Assembly (NCBI GenBank): GCA_001414345.1
Contig: LLCB01000013.1
Location: 186,001 to 250,000, forward strand
Reading direction: 5' to 3'
Length of the DNA stretch: 64,000 nt
DNA from: Hymenoscyphus infarciens
Lineage: Eukaryota; Ascomycota; Leotiomycetes; Helotiales; Helotiaceae
Positions 46,541 to 58,190 of this stretch are shown piece after piece (positions within the stretch are counted from its first letter, which is position 1; each line of letters opens with the position of its first letter). A program made the position numbers and the translations under genes. The notes under the pieces are model-generated. The model was not told where the DNA came from. It saw nothing but the letters and a program-made list of their open reading frames with translations, and searched no databases.

Positions 46541-48512
46541 ATGGCCTCGTCAATCCCTGCGTCAGATACTGCAGCGGGACCTACCGAAAACCATCTTACT
46601 TCTACAAACTCTAGTACGCCTTATGGTGACGCAACGACTCTTTCTGATCGTCCTGTCGCGCCAGATCAATTCGAAGCGAGATGGGAAACTGGTAAATGGG
46701 AGATTTGGAGTTATTATCTCTATTACGTTGGGAATAATGGGTTGACGCTGTTTAATTTTGCGCCTACGGCTTTTCAAAATTTGCTTTATGAGGCTGCTGG
46801 GGACGGGACGAGTCTGAAATTTGCGGGCAGGTATGTGTCAATTGATAAGACGTTCAAGTTCTGATTTTCTGACTTGGAATATTACAGAGATCGGACGATT
46901 AATAGCATCGTTCTTCTGAGTAATGGAATTAGTTTTGCTATTCAGATTGTGATCTTTTTGCTACTTGGAAGTTTTGCCGGTATTTATCACACAACCTTCT
47001 GGAAACAAGATTGTCTAACACTTTCAGATTTTGGAACATGGAGACCAAATATCCTGATTGGATTATCTCTGATCGCCTGGGGAATTGGTTTCGGGTGGCT
47101 AGGTGTACATGATTCTTCCAAGTGGGAGATTGCAACTGGCATGTATATTGTTGGACGTACGAACAAAAGATGATCCACCCCTCGATACGCAACTAACACC
47201 GGATAGTCATTGCGTATCAAACGACACTTACTTTTTGGACTGCTGCGTAAGCACTTTATCCGCATTCCAACAGATAGATCTAACAAATCACAGATTTCCA
47301 GGGCTTGCACGAAATACTCCGCAAATGCGTGAAAAGGCAAAAGAATTCGAAGCAGGGGAAATCACTCGTGAGGAATATGATCGACTCGATACCCTCAAAC
47401 GCTCCGAGCTTTCGAACATCGCTTTTTACGTCCAATCCATTGGCGAGGTCTTCATTCTAGTTGTCATTGTGGGTATCATGTTTGCGATTGATGTAAATTC
47501 ATCGGCTGCAGCCAACAATTGGGGATTGTCTGTTCTCATTGCTTTTGCAACAGGTGTCTGGGTTCTGCTCGCTATTCCGTGGTTCTTCAAGGAGAAAAGA
47601 CGAGCTGGACAAACGGTAAATGGACTCATACTTACGGTCTTGGTATTTTACTGACTGAATTCTAGATTCCTGCTGGCATGAACATTCTTTCTGCGGGTAT
47701 TTGGCAACTCTATCGAGCTATCCGACAAATATGGCAACTCAAACAATCACTGATCTATCTCATCGGATATTTTTTGCTCGGCGACGTAAGCATGCACTCG
47801 CCTATTAAGAAATAAATAGAACAACTAACACCAAAAACAGTCCTTGAACACCACAGTCACCGTCATCTCCACCCTCCAAAACAGCCTCATAGCTTACAAC
47901 ACCCTCCAACTAACCTACCTCCTTATCGTTGGAATCGCGGCTCAAGCTATTGGGATCTACAGCTTCTGGTGGGCCCAACAACGCTTCAATCTCTCCGCAA
48001 AAACAATGTTCAACATCGTAGCTATAAACATCGTCCTCCTCGATCTCTGGGGAATGATCGGAATCTTCACGCAACGATTCGGATTTCATAACATCTGGGA
48101 AATCTGGGTGTATCAAGCATTCTACGGTCTCCTAGTCTGTCCTTGGTATTCCTATTCCCAAATCATGATTTCCGAAGTCACACCTAGAGGAAGAGAGTTC
48201 TTATTCTTCAGTTTATTTAGTATCATTGGGAAAACTAGTAGTTTTATTGGACCGCTTGTTAGTTCCGCGATTATTGATCGGAGTAAGGGGAATAACAGTA
48301 CGCCGTTTTACTTTTTGGCGGGATTGAGTGTGGTCAGTTGTGCGATTTTGGTCTTTGGTGTTGATCTTGGAGAGAGCAGACGGGAGCAGGAGGCATTTTT
48401 GGCAGAGGAACAGAGGGTTAGGGTGGCGAAGGAGGCGGCTTTGACGGGAGAAGTTTCGGGAGATGAGACTGAGAATAGCCCTGCTGATGTTGAGGGGCTT
48501 TCGAAAGTTTAA
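46541..48512 (+). CDS. ATG22: ATG22-family vacuolar amino-acid exporter
   Basis: Seven exons: 46541-46830, 46888-46979, 47028-47156, 47207-47246, 47294-47615, 47666-47785, 47841-48512, giving 554 residues. A polar ~55-residue N-terminus precedes about a dozen hydrophobic helices; family blocks include KWEIWSYYLYYVGNNG, FPGLARNTPQMREKAKEF, SELSNIAFYVQSIGEV and ISEVTPRGREFLFFSLFSI. The central cytoplasmic loop is charged and the C-terminus is an acidic Glu-rich tail. Atg22 is a major-facilitator-type permease of the vacuole membrane that exports amino acids released by autophagic breakdown. ATG22-like paralogues are frequent in fungi, so this may be a paralogue with another substrate rather than the strict orthologue. 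Confidence 0.88.
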
Positions 48513-48786
48513 TGTATTGGTTTGCGGAGTTGTTGATTTTGGATTATCAAGAGAATGCCATTTATTCATCAAGAGTCTACTCTTTTCCTCGTACTTAATG
48601 ACAAATTGGTAATGTCTGAGTGGCAACTGGTTTTTTTCTCTTCCTAACCGCACACTTGTTCTTGGTCATTTCAAATTAAGCCTCGTAATTTCCAGCTCCT
48701 CTTCTCTCACAATCTCACCACCGACCACAATAACCACAAATATCTCCCCTCTCCTCTCCCCCACCAGCCGAACTCCACTCAACCCC

Positions 48787-49897
48787 CTAATTACCCAATT
48801 GCCCCCTCGCATTCCTAACCATATCCATACTCGTAATACCAAGCATCGCAACACCACTCAAAGCAAACTTCGCCGCTTCCGTGGCATTTCCCCCATAACT
48901 AAGATGAAATTTCGTAATCTTCGCTCCTCCCTCACAAATATTATCGCCCTCATTACAGATAGTAAGCACCTTCTTGGCATCAATACCTTTGATAGCGGTT
49001 CCATTTTTTGGATCGCCAAAGAGGATGATGGAGGAAATCTTTGAGGTTGTGGACGAAGGCAGGGAGGACGTTGCTAGGTGGACAACTTGTGCGCCTGGGT
49101 GAGGGCGTTAGTTTAAGGGAAATGAATAGGGGAAATGAGAAGAAGTAGGAGTGGGAAAATGGTACCTTGTGAGTAGCCGGAGAGATTTATCATGGTATTT
49201 GGACATTTGGACATCGTTTCGTTGACGAGTTGCGCCATTTTATTCGCGCCATCTGTTGAACCACCAGCTAGGAATCCGGGGACATCGGCTGGGTAATCTA
49301 CCCCCTGAATGGCGAGTTGATTCGTGCCGTTCATATACGCTGCCAGAGCGTTGAAAAAAGGAGGACCTGTAACAATCCCGACATTTCCTATATCTCATCA
49401 GTCAAACACTCCATATACCCCCACCCGAAAGGAAGAAATGTCCCAAGACACCTTTGGGACAAAGAAGAGAACGGAAGAAGCTCACCAGGCTCAAAAGTCC
49501 CCCTAGCAAAAATAACAGCCATAGACGGACACGCACTTGAATTTTCCATCGCAGCCACAACAGCATTCTGCGTATTTCCCGACGAAACCGACAACACAGT
49601 GCCCTTCACATTGGGCCCAACCTGTACGCTAGCCGTCATAGACCCTTTCGCATCATCTCCAATTCCCTTCCCAGAGTCCTTAGTTCCATTATCTTTGCCT
49701 GCAGTCATGGGCGCTCCAACTCCAGCTGCAGGAGGCATAGTAGGCACCGTCCCTCCAATTCCGGGATGGGAAGGCTTCTCATCTTCATCGTCTCCCGCGT
49801 CAAATGGTGATCCCCCACCATCAGAAGGTGTAGGTGTCGAACATACGATCTGCAAAAACAAAAACACGCCGAGGAAGATGTAAAGGTAGCTACGCAT
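48787..49897 (-). CDS. secreted cutinase (CE5) with long N-terminal spacer
   Basis: Three exons, 49897-49486, 49387-49166 and 49094-48787, give 313 residues, about 90 longer than a classical cutinase. A signal peptide (YIFLGVFLFLQIVCS) is followed by a Gly/Pro/Asp-rich, probably disordered spacer to about residue 95. The alpha/beta-hydrolase core shows CPSMAVIFARGTFEPGNVG, the nucleophile elbow GYSQG (split by intron 2), and the Asp and His regions NEGDNICEGG and FHLSYGGNA with the expected cysteines. It should hydrolyse cutin or similar polyesters outside the cell as a serine esterase. It is convergent with ATG22 (274 bp between stops). Confidence 0.92.
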
Positions 49898-50514
49898 GAC
49901 CCCTAGAATAAAAGTCTTATTTGAAAATATATTAAAAAGTTTATATGCAACTGCAACGAGTTAAAAAAAGGACCTGCCTAATCGCAGAAAAAGTGAAGGA
50001 AGAAGAAAAATTAAAATAGTGGTATAAAATGTAGCACCTGTCTAACCATTCATATTCGTATCTGAAAGAAACAAAAGGAAAAAGGGACGAGATGGAAATA
50101 AAAGATGAGACATCAAGTTTAAGCTAAAAGAGGCGGAGCTCAAAGAACTTACCGCTGGGTCTTGAACAGGTGATAACCTTTCCCATTAAGTCGAGGGCCC
50201 AATCGGTAAGCCCCAAGCACGGGTGGGAGGAGATCGTGCCGCAGATCTAGTTTCGAAAGGAGCTGGGGCCATGGAGTGCCATGAAGTTGGTGAAACTTTG
50301 TTCACGATCACGAGATATCGAGAAGAACTCCGACATCATCAATCTTATATTATTTTAATAAACGGCCGTTTAATATATGAGTGGAGCTAGACATCAAAAG
50401 GGTGTCAGCCAACAATAATTTCCTATGAACTCAAAACAACGTAATACTCCAATGGCTCCACAATTTCCTGGTATTCCTGTATCCAACCACAACTCCGAAT
50501 ATAAAAATCAAGCG
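49898..50514. promoter_or_regulatory. upstream region of the cutinase gene
   Basis: Contains a perfect 14-bp palindrome TAAACGGCCGTTTA at 50359-50372, about 460 bp before the cutinase start. Its centre is two abutting CGG/CCG triplets, the kind of triplet bound by Zn2Cys6 regulators; binding is inference. No gene is seen. Confidence 0.45.
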
Positions 50515-52975
50515 CTATCCATCCTGGCTTTCTTGCAGACTCGGTTCACCGACTCCAAGGTGACGCAGCTTTTTGGCAAGCAAGCCCTCAGCTACCGCCT
50601 TCCCGCCATCAGGCGATCCTGAGAAAACATTTCCGCCATACCCAGCGTCGCCCTTGTTCAGCTTTCCATATCCACCAATTCCAGTAGAGTTGCTGTCCCA
50701 AGACATTGAAAGACCGGGGCCTTGTGATGTTGGAGGCCGACTACTCTTACTGGATGTTGGAGACTGAATATTGGAAAGGTCATCGTCAATCTGACGAGGC
50801 TTCCGAGAAACGCTGAATGGTATCGGCTGTATTGGTAGGGCGTTGCTGGTGCCCAGACCAGGAGAAAACATGGCACCGCCAGTAAAGTCTTTCTCCAGAG
50901 GTTGCGTGATGCCCTCCATGCCATTATATGTACGATGTGACGAGCCCAAGGCAAATCCCGAGCTGCGTCTTCTATATGCTTTTTCAGCCGCCAGGCTTGC
51001 GCCGACACCGCCTGTAAGACCAATTCCAAGACTTGAATCACGGCTAGGTTTGTAAACACTAAATCTTGGTTCCGGGGTTGATATTTCATTTCGGAGCTTC
51101 TCTTTGCTATCCGGCACACGGTCTGCGAAAACAACTCTAATGCTTTTGTATAAATAGAAACGACCTCGAGATGGTGAACATATATGCAAATGTACAAGGT
51201 AACGGAGGGTAGGTCGCTCCGTTGGGGGTGGAATGGGAGTTTGCGGTGTAGATGATAGTACCGAGTCAATAATTGGACCTGTTGTGTAGCTCCGTTGACG
51301 AATAAAGGTTTTGGTGCCGGGCTCCATCCCAGTGAGATCGTATGGCACCAGAAACAACTTCACTGCCGTTTTATTGGGATTTTTGATAATGATCTGTAGT
51401 TGCCCCTTTTCCGGAATTCGGTAACAGCCTCCGGGAGGCGCTCTTGGGGAAGATGACCTTCTCTTCTGTTTCTCAGCACGACGGATTTCATGATCTGTGA
51501 GTTGATTTGTATTTGGTCCGTCGATCATATCGAGGTCTTCTGAACGGCCACGGTCTATGTTGACATTGGGTCGCTTTCGCTTGTTACCTCTTGCTTCGTC
51601 TGGGTTTGGGAGGCCATTTTCGAGATCTATTTGACCCACATAAGGACTTGGTCCATCCTCAGATTTTCTAACTCGACCGTGGCTCGTCGTTTCGTAGCTG
51701 TAAAATACCGCCGGAAATGGCATGGTCACGTGAGCTGGACACCGAAGACTTGACTTGCACTTACCAAGACCCAAGACACCAATCTGAGCGACGAATTCAA
51801 GAGGCTTTGACGGAGTAGTTGACATTCGTCCACGTAAAATACTCTCTTCATATGAGCCCACCATGGAGGCGTGTAGGGGAGAGCTGTCCGAGGTATATGA
51901 TGGTCGCCTGGAACGTGAGAAGTTGGGAGTCTGAGGGGAAGAGGCAGGATATGGATTTGGGTTTGAGGTCAAAGACCTTCTAGGTTGGTGGGCTTGGTAA
52001 GGAAATGCATTATCTCGTCTCAGATGTGGTAGAGGCCTATTGAAGCTTGATGAAGTGGGAATAGAAGAGGTGGAATGCATCGAATGTGAGGCCTGGAGTG
52101 TGTGACGGCGTGAGGACCTCTGTGAATCCTGCGTGATATCTATTGGATTCATAAACGAAGAGAGTTCAATATCATCATTGCTTTCCGACTGGACCAACGG
52201 GCTGGTTGGGGGTTTGAGAATGAAGCTCGACGAGTATGACGAGGATAGGGACGGAGCTCTTGAACGCCATCCAACTTCAGTATAAAGTTGGTCCACTGGT
52301 GGGAAGGTAGTTTCGAGTTGAAATGGCGAAAAGTTGCGTGGAGGCGAAGTAGCAAGCCATGACTGTCTTCCAGAATTGAATAGCCCGGAATTCGCCTGCT
52401 GACTCTCAAGTTCTTGCGGTCCTTCAGTGAAATCACCACTGTGTAATGCGGATCTTGGTCTCTCGATCTGCAAGCCTGCTTGCACTCGCCCAATGTCGGG
52501 TTCCACATTTCTTTTCGACTCGGATATCTCGGGGGAGGGCTGCAGAGGGGAAGAAGTCGAAGATGGAACGATGGAGGCTGTTTTCGAGGGAGTTGTTTGG
52601 GAGTTGTGAATGATGGAATCAAGCTAGAAAGAGGTCAGTGAAAAGTGGGACAGGCAATAGTTCTAGCAGCCAGCATACATTTCGATTCGACAACCAGGTA
52701 GGACTCTCTCCTCGTTTCAGTCTCTCAATGAGCTCTTTCCGGTCCGATGTTCCATGGAAAGCGAAAGCAAAGGTCGTATCTGATGTATGGCTTGAATCAT
52801 TGATCGGCTCTTCCGGGGTGTCGAACACCGGTCCTTCACACAGCTCTGTTCGAATGCTTTCTTCAGACAGCTTCCTTCCCATGGGAATACTCTCAATCCG
52901 TGTTGTTGGTCGAGTGGGTTGGGATGGAGGTGGGCCTGGGGTGGCCCCAGGTTCTTCGTCTTGGAAAATGGGCAT
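50515..52975 (-). CDS. Atos (FAM214-type) domain protein
   Basis: Two exons, 52975-52679 and 52623-50515, give 801 residues. The first ~330 residues are Ser/Pro-rich and disordered. A first conserved block (GSYEESILRGRMSTTPSKPL through GVLGLGKCKSSLRCPAHV and PFPAVFYSYE) and a second (PPGGCYRIPEKGQLQIIIKN, KTAVKLFLVPYDLTGMEPG, TFIRQRSY, YLVHLHICSPSRGRFYLYKS) match the paired Atos-middle and Atos-C-terminal (chromosome-segregation-in-meiosis) domains. Atos proteins are transcription-associated factors in animals; fungal members are linked by domain name to meiosis, but the role here is unproven. A GTAAGT-like string inside the first block (Gly-Lys-Cys) stays in frame and is read through. The tail is Ser/Gly-rich. 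Confidence 0.85.
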
Positions 52976-53572
52976 GATAACTTCTTTTCCAGACGCTCGA
53001 TCTTACTCATGTAAACATGGTGAGAGCGAATTGAAGGTCTGGCGAAGTAGAGGTCAGGTCGGGAGAGACTTGTCGTCTCAAAGCGGGGAGAAAGCCTGGC
53101 TTTGTGCTTGGTGGCTGGTGCCGTATGCAAGACTTTCATAAAAAGAGACGCTCACGACCTCAATCCAGGAATAGTCGGGGCCGTTTGGGGTTCATGCAGC
53201 GCGACGGGCGGTAAGTAGGTAAATATCAAGTCCTCCTCTGTTGAGGGTAAAGTCGGTGAGGGTTGTAAGCGAAGTGAAGCTATTTGAGCAAGTGAAAAGA
53301 AAAGAAAATGGGTCGAAATCCCAAGATGTGTTGTCACGTACTCAAGAAGGTAAGCTCGGTAGGTACCTCGTCATCCCACGTCAACTTTCTAATCCGAGTA
53401 CCGCGGGCAATAGGAGGTCTTATCGGAGCGCTAAGACCCTTGACACTGATGATCCACTACTCCGTACAGAATTGCCCCCGGTCGGATTTTTTGTGCTCCT
53501 GTCAGGTCCTGACCCCATCATTGTAACAAACCCACCAAACCTCCATACAGACCCCAACACAGCTGGAGAACA
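52976..53572. promoter_or_regulatory. divergent promoter of Atos-domain and FYV7 genes
   Basis: About 600 bp between two divergent starts, no gene inside. A 322-codon open frame starting at 53241 runs through this region into FYV7 exon 2 in the same frame, but its first part lacks protein-like character and it reads through the FYV7 intron. Confidence 0.5.
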
Positions 53573-54209
53573 ATGGCACCCAAGAGACCCCTCGAAGACG
53601 ATAATGCCACTTCGGTGCCCAAGAAACATCGATCCGGCTTCAAAGTCGGCCCCGACAACCTTCCCGATGGAACATACAGAAGAAAAGGTATGGCGACGAA
53701 GACCCTCGTTCCCACCAAAGACCACAAGCTCACGTACTCCCACAGTTATCAAAATCAAAAAGGATTTGATTCACAAAGCCAAAGTCAAGAAGTCCTACGC
53801 AAAAATAAAAGCGCAAGAACCATCAGTCGAGACCCCCGCCAACAGCGAATCACCGCCCGAACCCGTTTCGCAAGAACTCCACCCAGAGCGACAAGCAATG
53901 CTTGATGCGCCAAAAGAATCCACGCCACCTCCCTTCCAGCAGCCCCAGCGGCCACCGAAACGTAGACAGCAGAAACCCGCATATTTCGAGAAGGAGGAAG
54001 CTTATGCTGCACAAAAGAAGGCCGAGTCCGAGGCTAGGAGGGCAGAGTTTGCGAGAAGACAAAAGGAGAAATCCCAGAAAATCGAGGAGAGAGAACATTT
54101 CCGGAAAGCCATGGCGAAGGCTAGAACTAGGGGAAAGAATGGGCAACGGAAGCTGGGTCGTGAAAGTAAAGTACTTTTGGAGAGAGTGAAGAAAATTGTG
54201 GGCAATTGA
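53573..54209 (+). CDS. FYV7: FYV7-like rRNA-processing protein
   Basis: Two exons, 53573-53687 and 53746-54209, joined by a 58-bp intron to 192 residues. The start is MAPKRPLEDDNATSVPKKHR, with basic nuclear-type signals. After the intron comes the conserved basic helix IKIKKDLIHKAKVKKSYAKI, then a short acidic linker, HPERQAML, a Pro/Gln stretch, and a Lys/Arg/Glu coiled coil to the end (RRAEFARRQKEKSQKIEERE). Yeast Fyv7 is a small nucleolar protein needed for early pre-rRNA cleavages to 18S rRNA; size and charge fit. Such proteins are short and low in complexity, so the name rests on the basic helix and layout. It is divergent from the Atos-domain gene. Confidence 0.75.
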
Positions 54210-54910
54210 GGAGGGCGCATGAAAAGTTTTGATACCCATTTGTTGGCGTTGGTATACGCAATAATTTCAATCACATGAAGTCTGCATGTCAAACTCTGCT
54301 TGCTAACACAATTCTGTCTTGAAACAAGATAATCTGCTGACCCTTCGAGTGGTTCCGGGTCTATTTGCACAACTATCTTGTCATGGCAGCGTTGGTATCG
54401 ATTACTCATAACGCTTGATTTATAGGTGAAAGCATAACACCCCAGGTTTTTCCCTCAAATTAGTTGGCAGGGTATATTTTCTACATCTGGAGAGTCTTTT
54501 TACTTTCAACGCGTGCTGAAAATCTGGCGGTGGCAAATGGATGTTTGAGCCATAAAAGATCTTAAGGGACTCGGTCTTGATCTCAAGTTCATAAATATTT
54601 CTATAAAAAAAACTGCAGGTAGTTGCGTATACTCAATTTTGGTCGCCATTCTTCTTAACCGTTAGGACGATAGAAAATATTGTAGTAATACTTGTAGAGA
54701 AACTTCCCTCTTCCTTTTGCTCGAAGCAAACTCTGACTACCTAAACTAAACTATAAGAGGGGCTATACTATATCGCAATTTCAAATTCATTGCAGTGACA
54801 TTGAAATCCATCACAACCTGGCCCAATCTCGGCCCCAGGCGCCCAGAAACATCCTCACAAGTCTATTCTTCAAAACACCATGCCAGCTTGATGCCCTTCC
54901 GATAACAGCA
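54210..54910. promoter_or_regulatory. upstream region of ARV1
   Basis: No gene found. It holds the FYV7 3' UTR and the ARV1 promoter and leader. An extra ATG (about 54880) is followed by a stop within three codons, so at most it is a minimal uORF just before the ARV1 start. Confidence 0.45.
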
Positions 54911-55939
54911 ATGCCAATCTGCATTGAATGCCGCTATCCAGTCAAGACCCTCTACACCGAATACTCCGGTGCGGACGACAAAACCACAGGCCATGGAGTC
55001 CGTCTAACCGTCTGCAAGAACTGTGGGAGGTTCTGCGATAAATATGTAGAACACGATTATGTCGTTCTATTTATTGATCTGGTTTTGATTAAACCACAGG
55101 TAAGTCGGGTTTCCTTGAGCCTTATTTCACCAGTTGGCTAATTCATAAACTTAGGTTTATCGCCATCTTCTACATAATACTATGATGCGGGAGCATGATC
55201 AATTCGACGTATGCCCCCCTTTCCCCTCCTTGGGCTATGATGTACTGATGGAGCAGCCTTCTATAATTCGTCTTGGGATACTTCTTCTCCTCTTCGATGT
55301 CTACCTCACCTGGGCCCGGATCGAGAAACAGACTACGTCCCCCTCGGCCAGTGAAGCAAGCAATAATAACTTCCTTCGTCTGGCGCAGCAGCCTATTGTT
55401 TTGCAATATGTCTTCTTTCGTATGCCAACTCCCTCCCCACTTCTCTCCTGGCAGTATATGTCTAACAGTTTTCAGTAATCCTTTGCGCACTTTCGACCTT
55501 TGCCTTCCACATCTCCATACGCTTCCTGACTTCCTCCCCCATATCCCCCCTCGTAATGTCCGGCCTCATACCACGCTATTCACGTCCAAACTCCGTCAGC
55601 ACAGCATTACTCGTCTCATCCTCTACGAAGCTATTTCCTATATTGATGGTTATATGGGAATATGATGTCCCAGCAGCTGCGAGGTCATTGGGATGGGCAG
55701 TGGTTGCGAATAATGTGGAAGCGCTGAAGATATTATTGGATTGTGGTTATGGAACTGCTGCCATACTGGCTACTGTTGGGGCGATATCAAGATGGATGGT
55801 TGGGAGAGGTTGTCTATGGGCAGTAGGCTTGGATGGGGTCGATGCTGGTGGGGATTCTGGGGTAGCAGCGGATGGGAAAGCTTTATGGGCTTTGGTGGAA
55901 TTGGGGAAGGAATGGGGTGGGAGGTTAGGTCTTGGGTAG
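54911..55939 (+). CDS. ARV1: ARV1-family ER lipid/sterol homeostasis protein
   Basis: Four exons, 54911-55099, 55155-55208, 55257-55419 and 55476-55939, give 289 residues. The Arv1 homology domain is at the N-terminus: a putative zinc site with CIECRYP and CKNCGRFCDKYVEHD, then FIDLVLIKPQVYRHLLHN, DPSIIRLGILLLLFDVYLTW and several further membrane segments. Arv1 resides in the ER/Golgi membrane and is required for normal sterol distribution, sphingolipid metabolism and GPI-anchor intermediate delivery. Exon joins restore the conserved blocks exactly. The C-terminal third is Gly/Ala/Trp-rich hydrophobic sequence. It is convergent with VMA9, 332 bp between stops. Confidence 0.92.
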
Positions 55940-56271
55940 AAATGAATGTATATAAATCCTTCAACCCCTTTGTCACTCTGTATGGGCCTGCGCTACTTGT
56001 GTCGAAATATCTTCAACATCGAGTATTCATCAGTGGCTGGTGGTGCTGCTTTCCTGTCCACGACCAAATGAGCATCCATGATTTCTTCAGCACTCCCCTT
56101 ACACAGATATTCGTGAACGAATCGAGCCAGAGTACACCCTTCATTCCATATCAATACACGAGTCTAAAAGCCCATCCTATAGCCCACACCTCAACGCCAA
56201 AATATACACCCATAAAGTTATCTCAGGCATCGCCCCATCCCATTTCAATTTCGTTCCCACCCCTCCGCAGC

Positions 56272-56689
56272 TCAATTCTCGTGGATTGCGTGGCTCGTCA
56301 AACCTCCTCGTCGTGGTTCGATAAGAGGATGCCATTGTGCCAGAAATGTGATAGCTAAGGAAACCCCGTCAGTAATTCGTTCCTCCGCTCATGATGAGTG
56401 TATGGAATGATGCGTACCCCACATGATGTAGCAACTCGCGAACGACAGGATCAACGAACTTCGCCAGATTCTGCAGATTTATTAGCTCGAGTTCGAAGGT
56501 ACGTGAGGATGGCCGTACGTTTGTGTTTCTCCTTTGGGCGCAAAGAACCATCCTGCCAGGCAGGCGAGGACCACTACGATAGCGCCGATGATGATGCTCC
56601 AGCTGTAGGGAAGAAGAGGAATTAGCACATAGTTCCTGCCGAGGACCGCGAGATATATGCTGGAGTTGGGATACTTACCCGGTTGCCAT
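56272..56689 (-). CDS. VMA9: V-ATPase subunit e (Vma9), four-exon microgene
   Basis: Exons 56689-56679 (11 nt), 56602-56519, 56470-56418 and 56354-56272 total 77 codons, a 76-residue protein of normal family length. The sequence is MATGWSIIIGAIVVVLACLA then a second segment with the signature APKGETQTIWRSSLILSF, ASCYIMWAITFLAQWHPL and IEPRR. Two transmembrane helices flank the PKGE(N/T)QT loop. Subunit e belongs to the membrane Vo sector of the vacuolar proton pump and is needed for its assembly. No exon is long enough to stand out as an ORF, so the gene is easily missed. All three introns have good GT-AG ends and phases match. Confidence 0.92.
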
Positions 56690-57696
56690 GTTTGCTGGTG
56701 TTTCTTGAAGCTTCAAGGTTGTGAGGTAATTTGGAGGAGCTGTTGTTCTTGATGGAGCTTCAGGTGCGACGTAGCCTAACTCGTAAGGTTATGGTTACGA
56801 GTTAGTCAGGCACTCACTAACACTGGGGCCGCGACTTCTTCTTGAATTGTATGTACCTCTACTACTCACCTCGAGTCACCTCACTGGACGACGTCAAACT
56901 CAACGAAGGTCAACTTTAGAACCTACTCGAGTACAGCAAATCTTCATTTCCTGTTCCGAGGCTCCAAGGATGCAGGAACTCTCAACGCTCCTTTACTCAG
57001 AGACCTCGCTCGGACCTTGAGCGAGGAAAATGTTCCTAATTGTTCTGGTCAAGCTCTCTCGCAAGACTTGTTTATACCTACCGCCGAGGACAATCGCAAG
57101 AGACGGATGTATCTTTGGACGATCGGAACATCAGCTACAGCGTCTCCCATCACATGAAGTCTTTCAATCTCACCCCTTCCATCCCACATGTGCCAGAAGA
57201 TGCAAGTTATAGGTATAGGCCATATCATCGGGGTCATGATACGCCGTGGAGCTTCCCCATATGTTCAACAGTAAGCATTTCCATTGTATGTTGTTAGATG
57301 GGAGTGGACTTGATTCTTTTGGTTTGTTTCTGAGTTTTGGGGCAATGCTCTCTGCGATCTTGAAATTCCTCCATATGGGGGCCTTTTGTCACCAAGCAAC
57401 GTGGCTCAAAGTCTTCATGTTGAAGATTCATTTATCGAGACACCCGTCAGACTAAAGGTTTCTTGAGCGGCACGTTGACAGTCTTGCGAGTCGAAGGTTC
57501 CTTCCTTCAGCTACCACGCAGACCTCTTGGCAGACCCAACTCCAAGAATTGTCAATGTCAACAAACACTTGTCATGGGGTAACTGATGTTATACTATTCT
57601 GAAATCTCTTGTACCTCTTGCGTATCTAATTTCCCATTCATTATATCTCTCAACATACAACCCTCCAAAACCTCCAATATTCCATTGTATTGGCAG
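56690..57696. other. upstream region of VMA9 and unassigned sequence
   Basis: Holds the VMA9 promoter with an 11-bp-stem hairpin (56776-56805). A frame at 57040-57297 is moderately protein-like and contains a donor-like ACA/GTAAGC at about 57269, but I could not join it to a following exon. Confidence 0.4.
56776..56805. promoter_or_regulatory. perfect hairpin upstream of VMA9
   Basis: CTAACTCGTAA (56776-56786), an 8-nt loop, and its exact complement TTACGAGTTAG (56795-56805). It lies about 90-115 bp upstream of the VMA9 start codon, either in the promoter as a dyad factor site or in the leader as an RNA stem. Confidence 0.6.
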
Positions 57697-58190
57697 AGGT
57701 CGAACTACAAGCCACCACCCGTTGGAATTTGAAGAATCCCACCACGCGGCCCGAAGCTCAAGAGGTTCATCAGAAGAGACTGGCATTGACGTCTAATTTC
57801 GTCGTTTCTCCCCCGTCGCCCGCCAGCCTCGAGCAGTCTACTAAGCTTGGGTCTGGTATCTGTCATCAAGCGGCCATGGCCATACCAACAGAATATTCGC
57901 AAGAGAACCCACAAGAACGATCGATCGACCTTTTTCCAAAGCCTCCTGGAGCCCAGCAGAACTCCGATAACGAATTCAGTCTCAGCGGAACTGGAGCACC
58001 ACCGCTCACATCATATCAATATTACCTTCTCCGGGAAATCAACCTGAAATGGCACTCACGGCTTTCGGCGCAGATCAGGACAAGTGCCCAGCTGGATGAG
58101 GATCAAAGAGAAGCTCACATTTCTTGGAGAATCTCAAGGGGTTCGGAAGCGATACTGGTCGAATCGACGTCCAATCACCTGCCAATATAA
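57697..58190 (+). CDS. possible exon of an unrecognised protein
   Basis: Open frame after an acceptor-like TTGGCAG; no ATG opens it, so it would be a downstream exon. Composition is polar (PPLTSYQYYLLREINLKW, AQLDEDQREAHISWRISRG) and mildly protein-like; no family is recognised. Upstream exon candidates at 57040-57270 could not be joined convincingly. It may equally be a chance ORF or decayed gene. Confidence 0.25.

Noticed and set aside
53241..53572. N-terminal extension of FYV7 from the long 322-codon ORF
   Set aside because: The extension lacks protein-like character, whereas splicing from the ATG at 53573 yields a canonical basic start and a clean intron.
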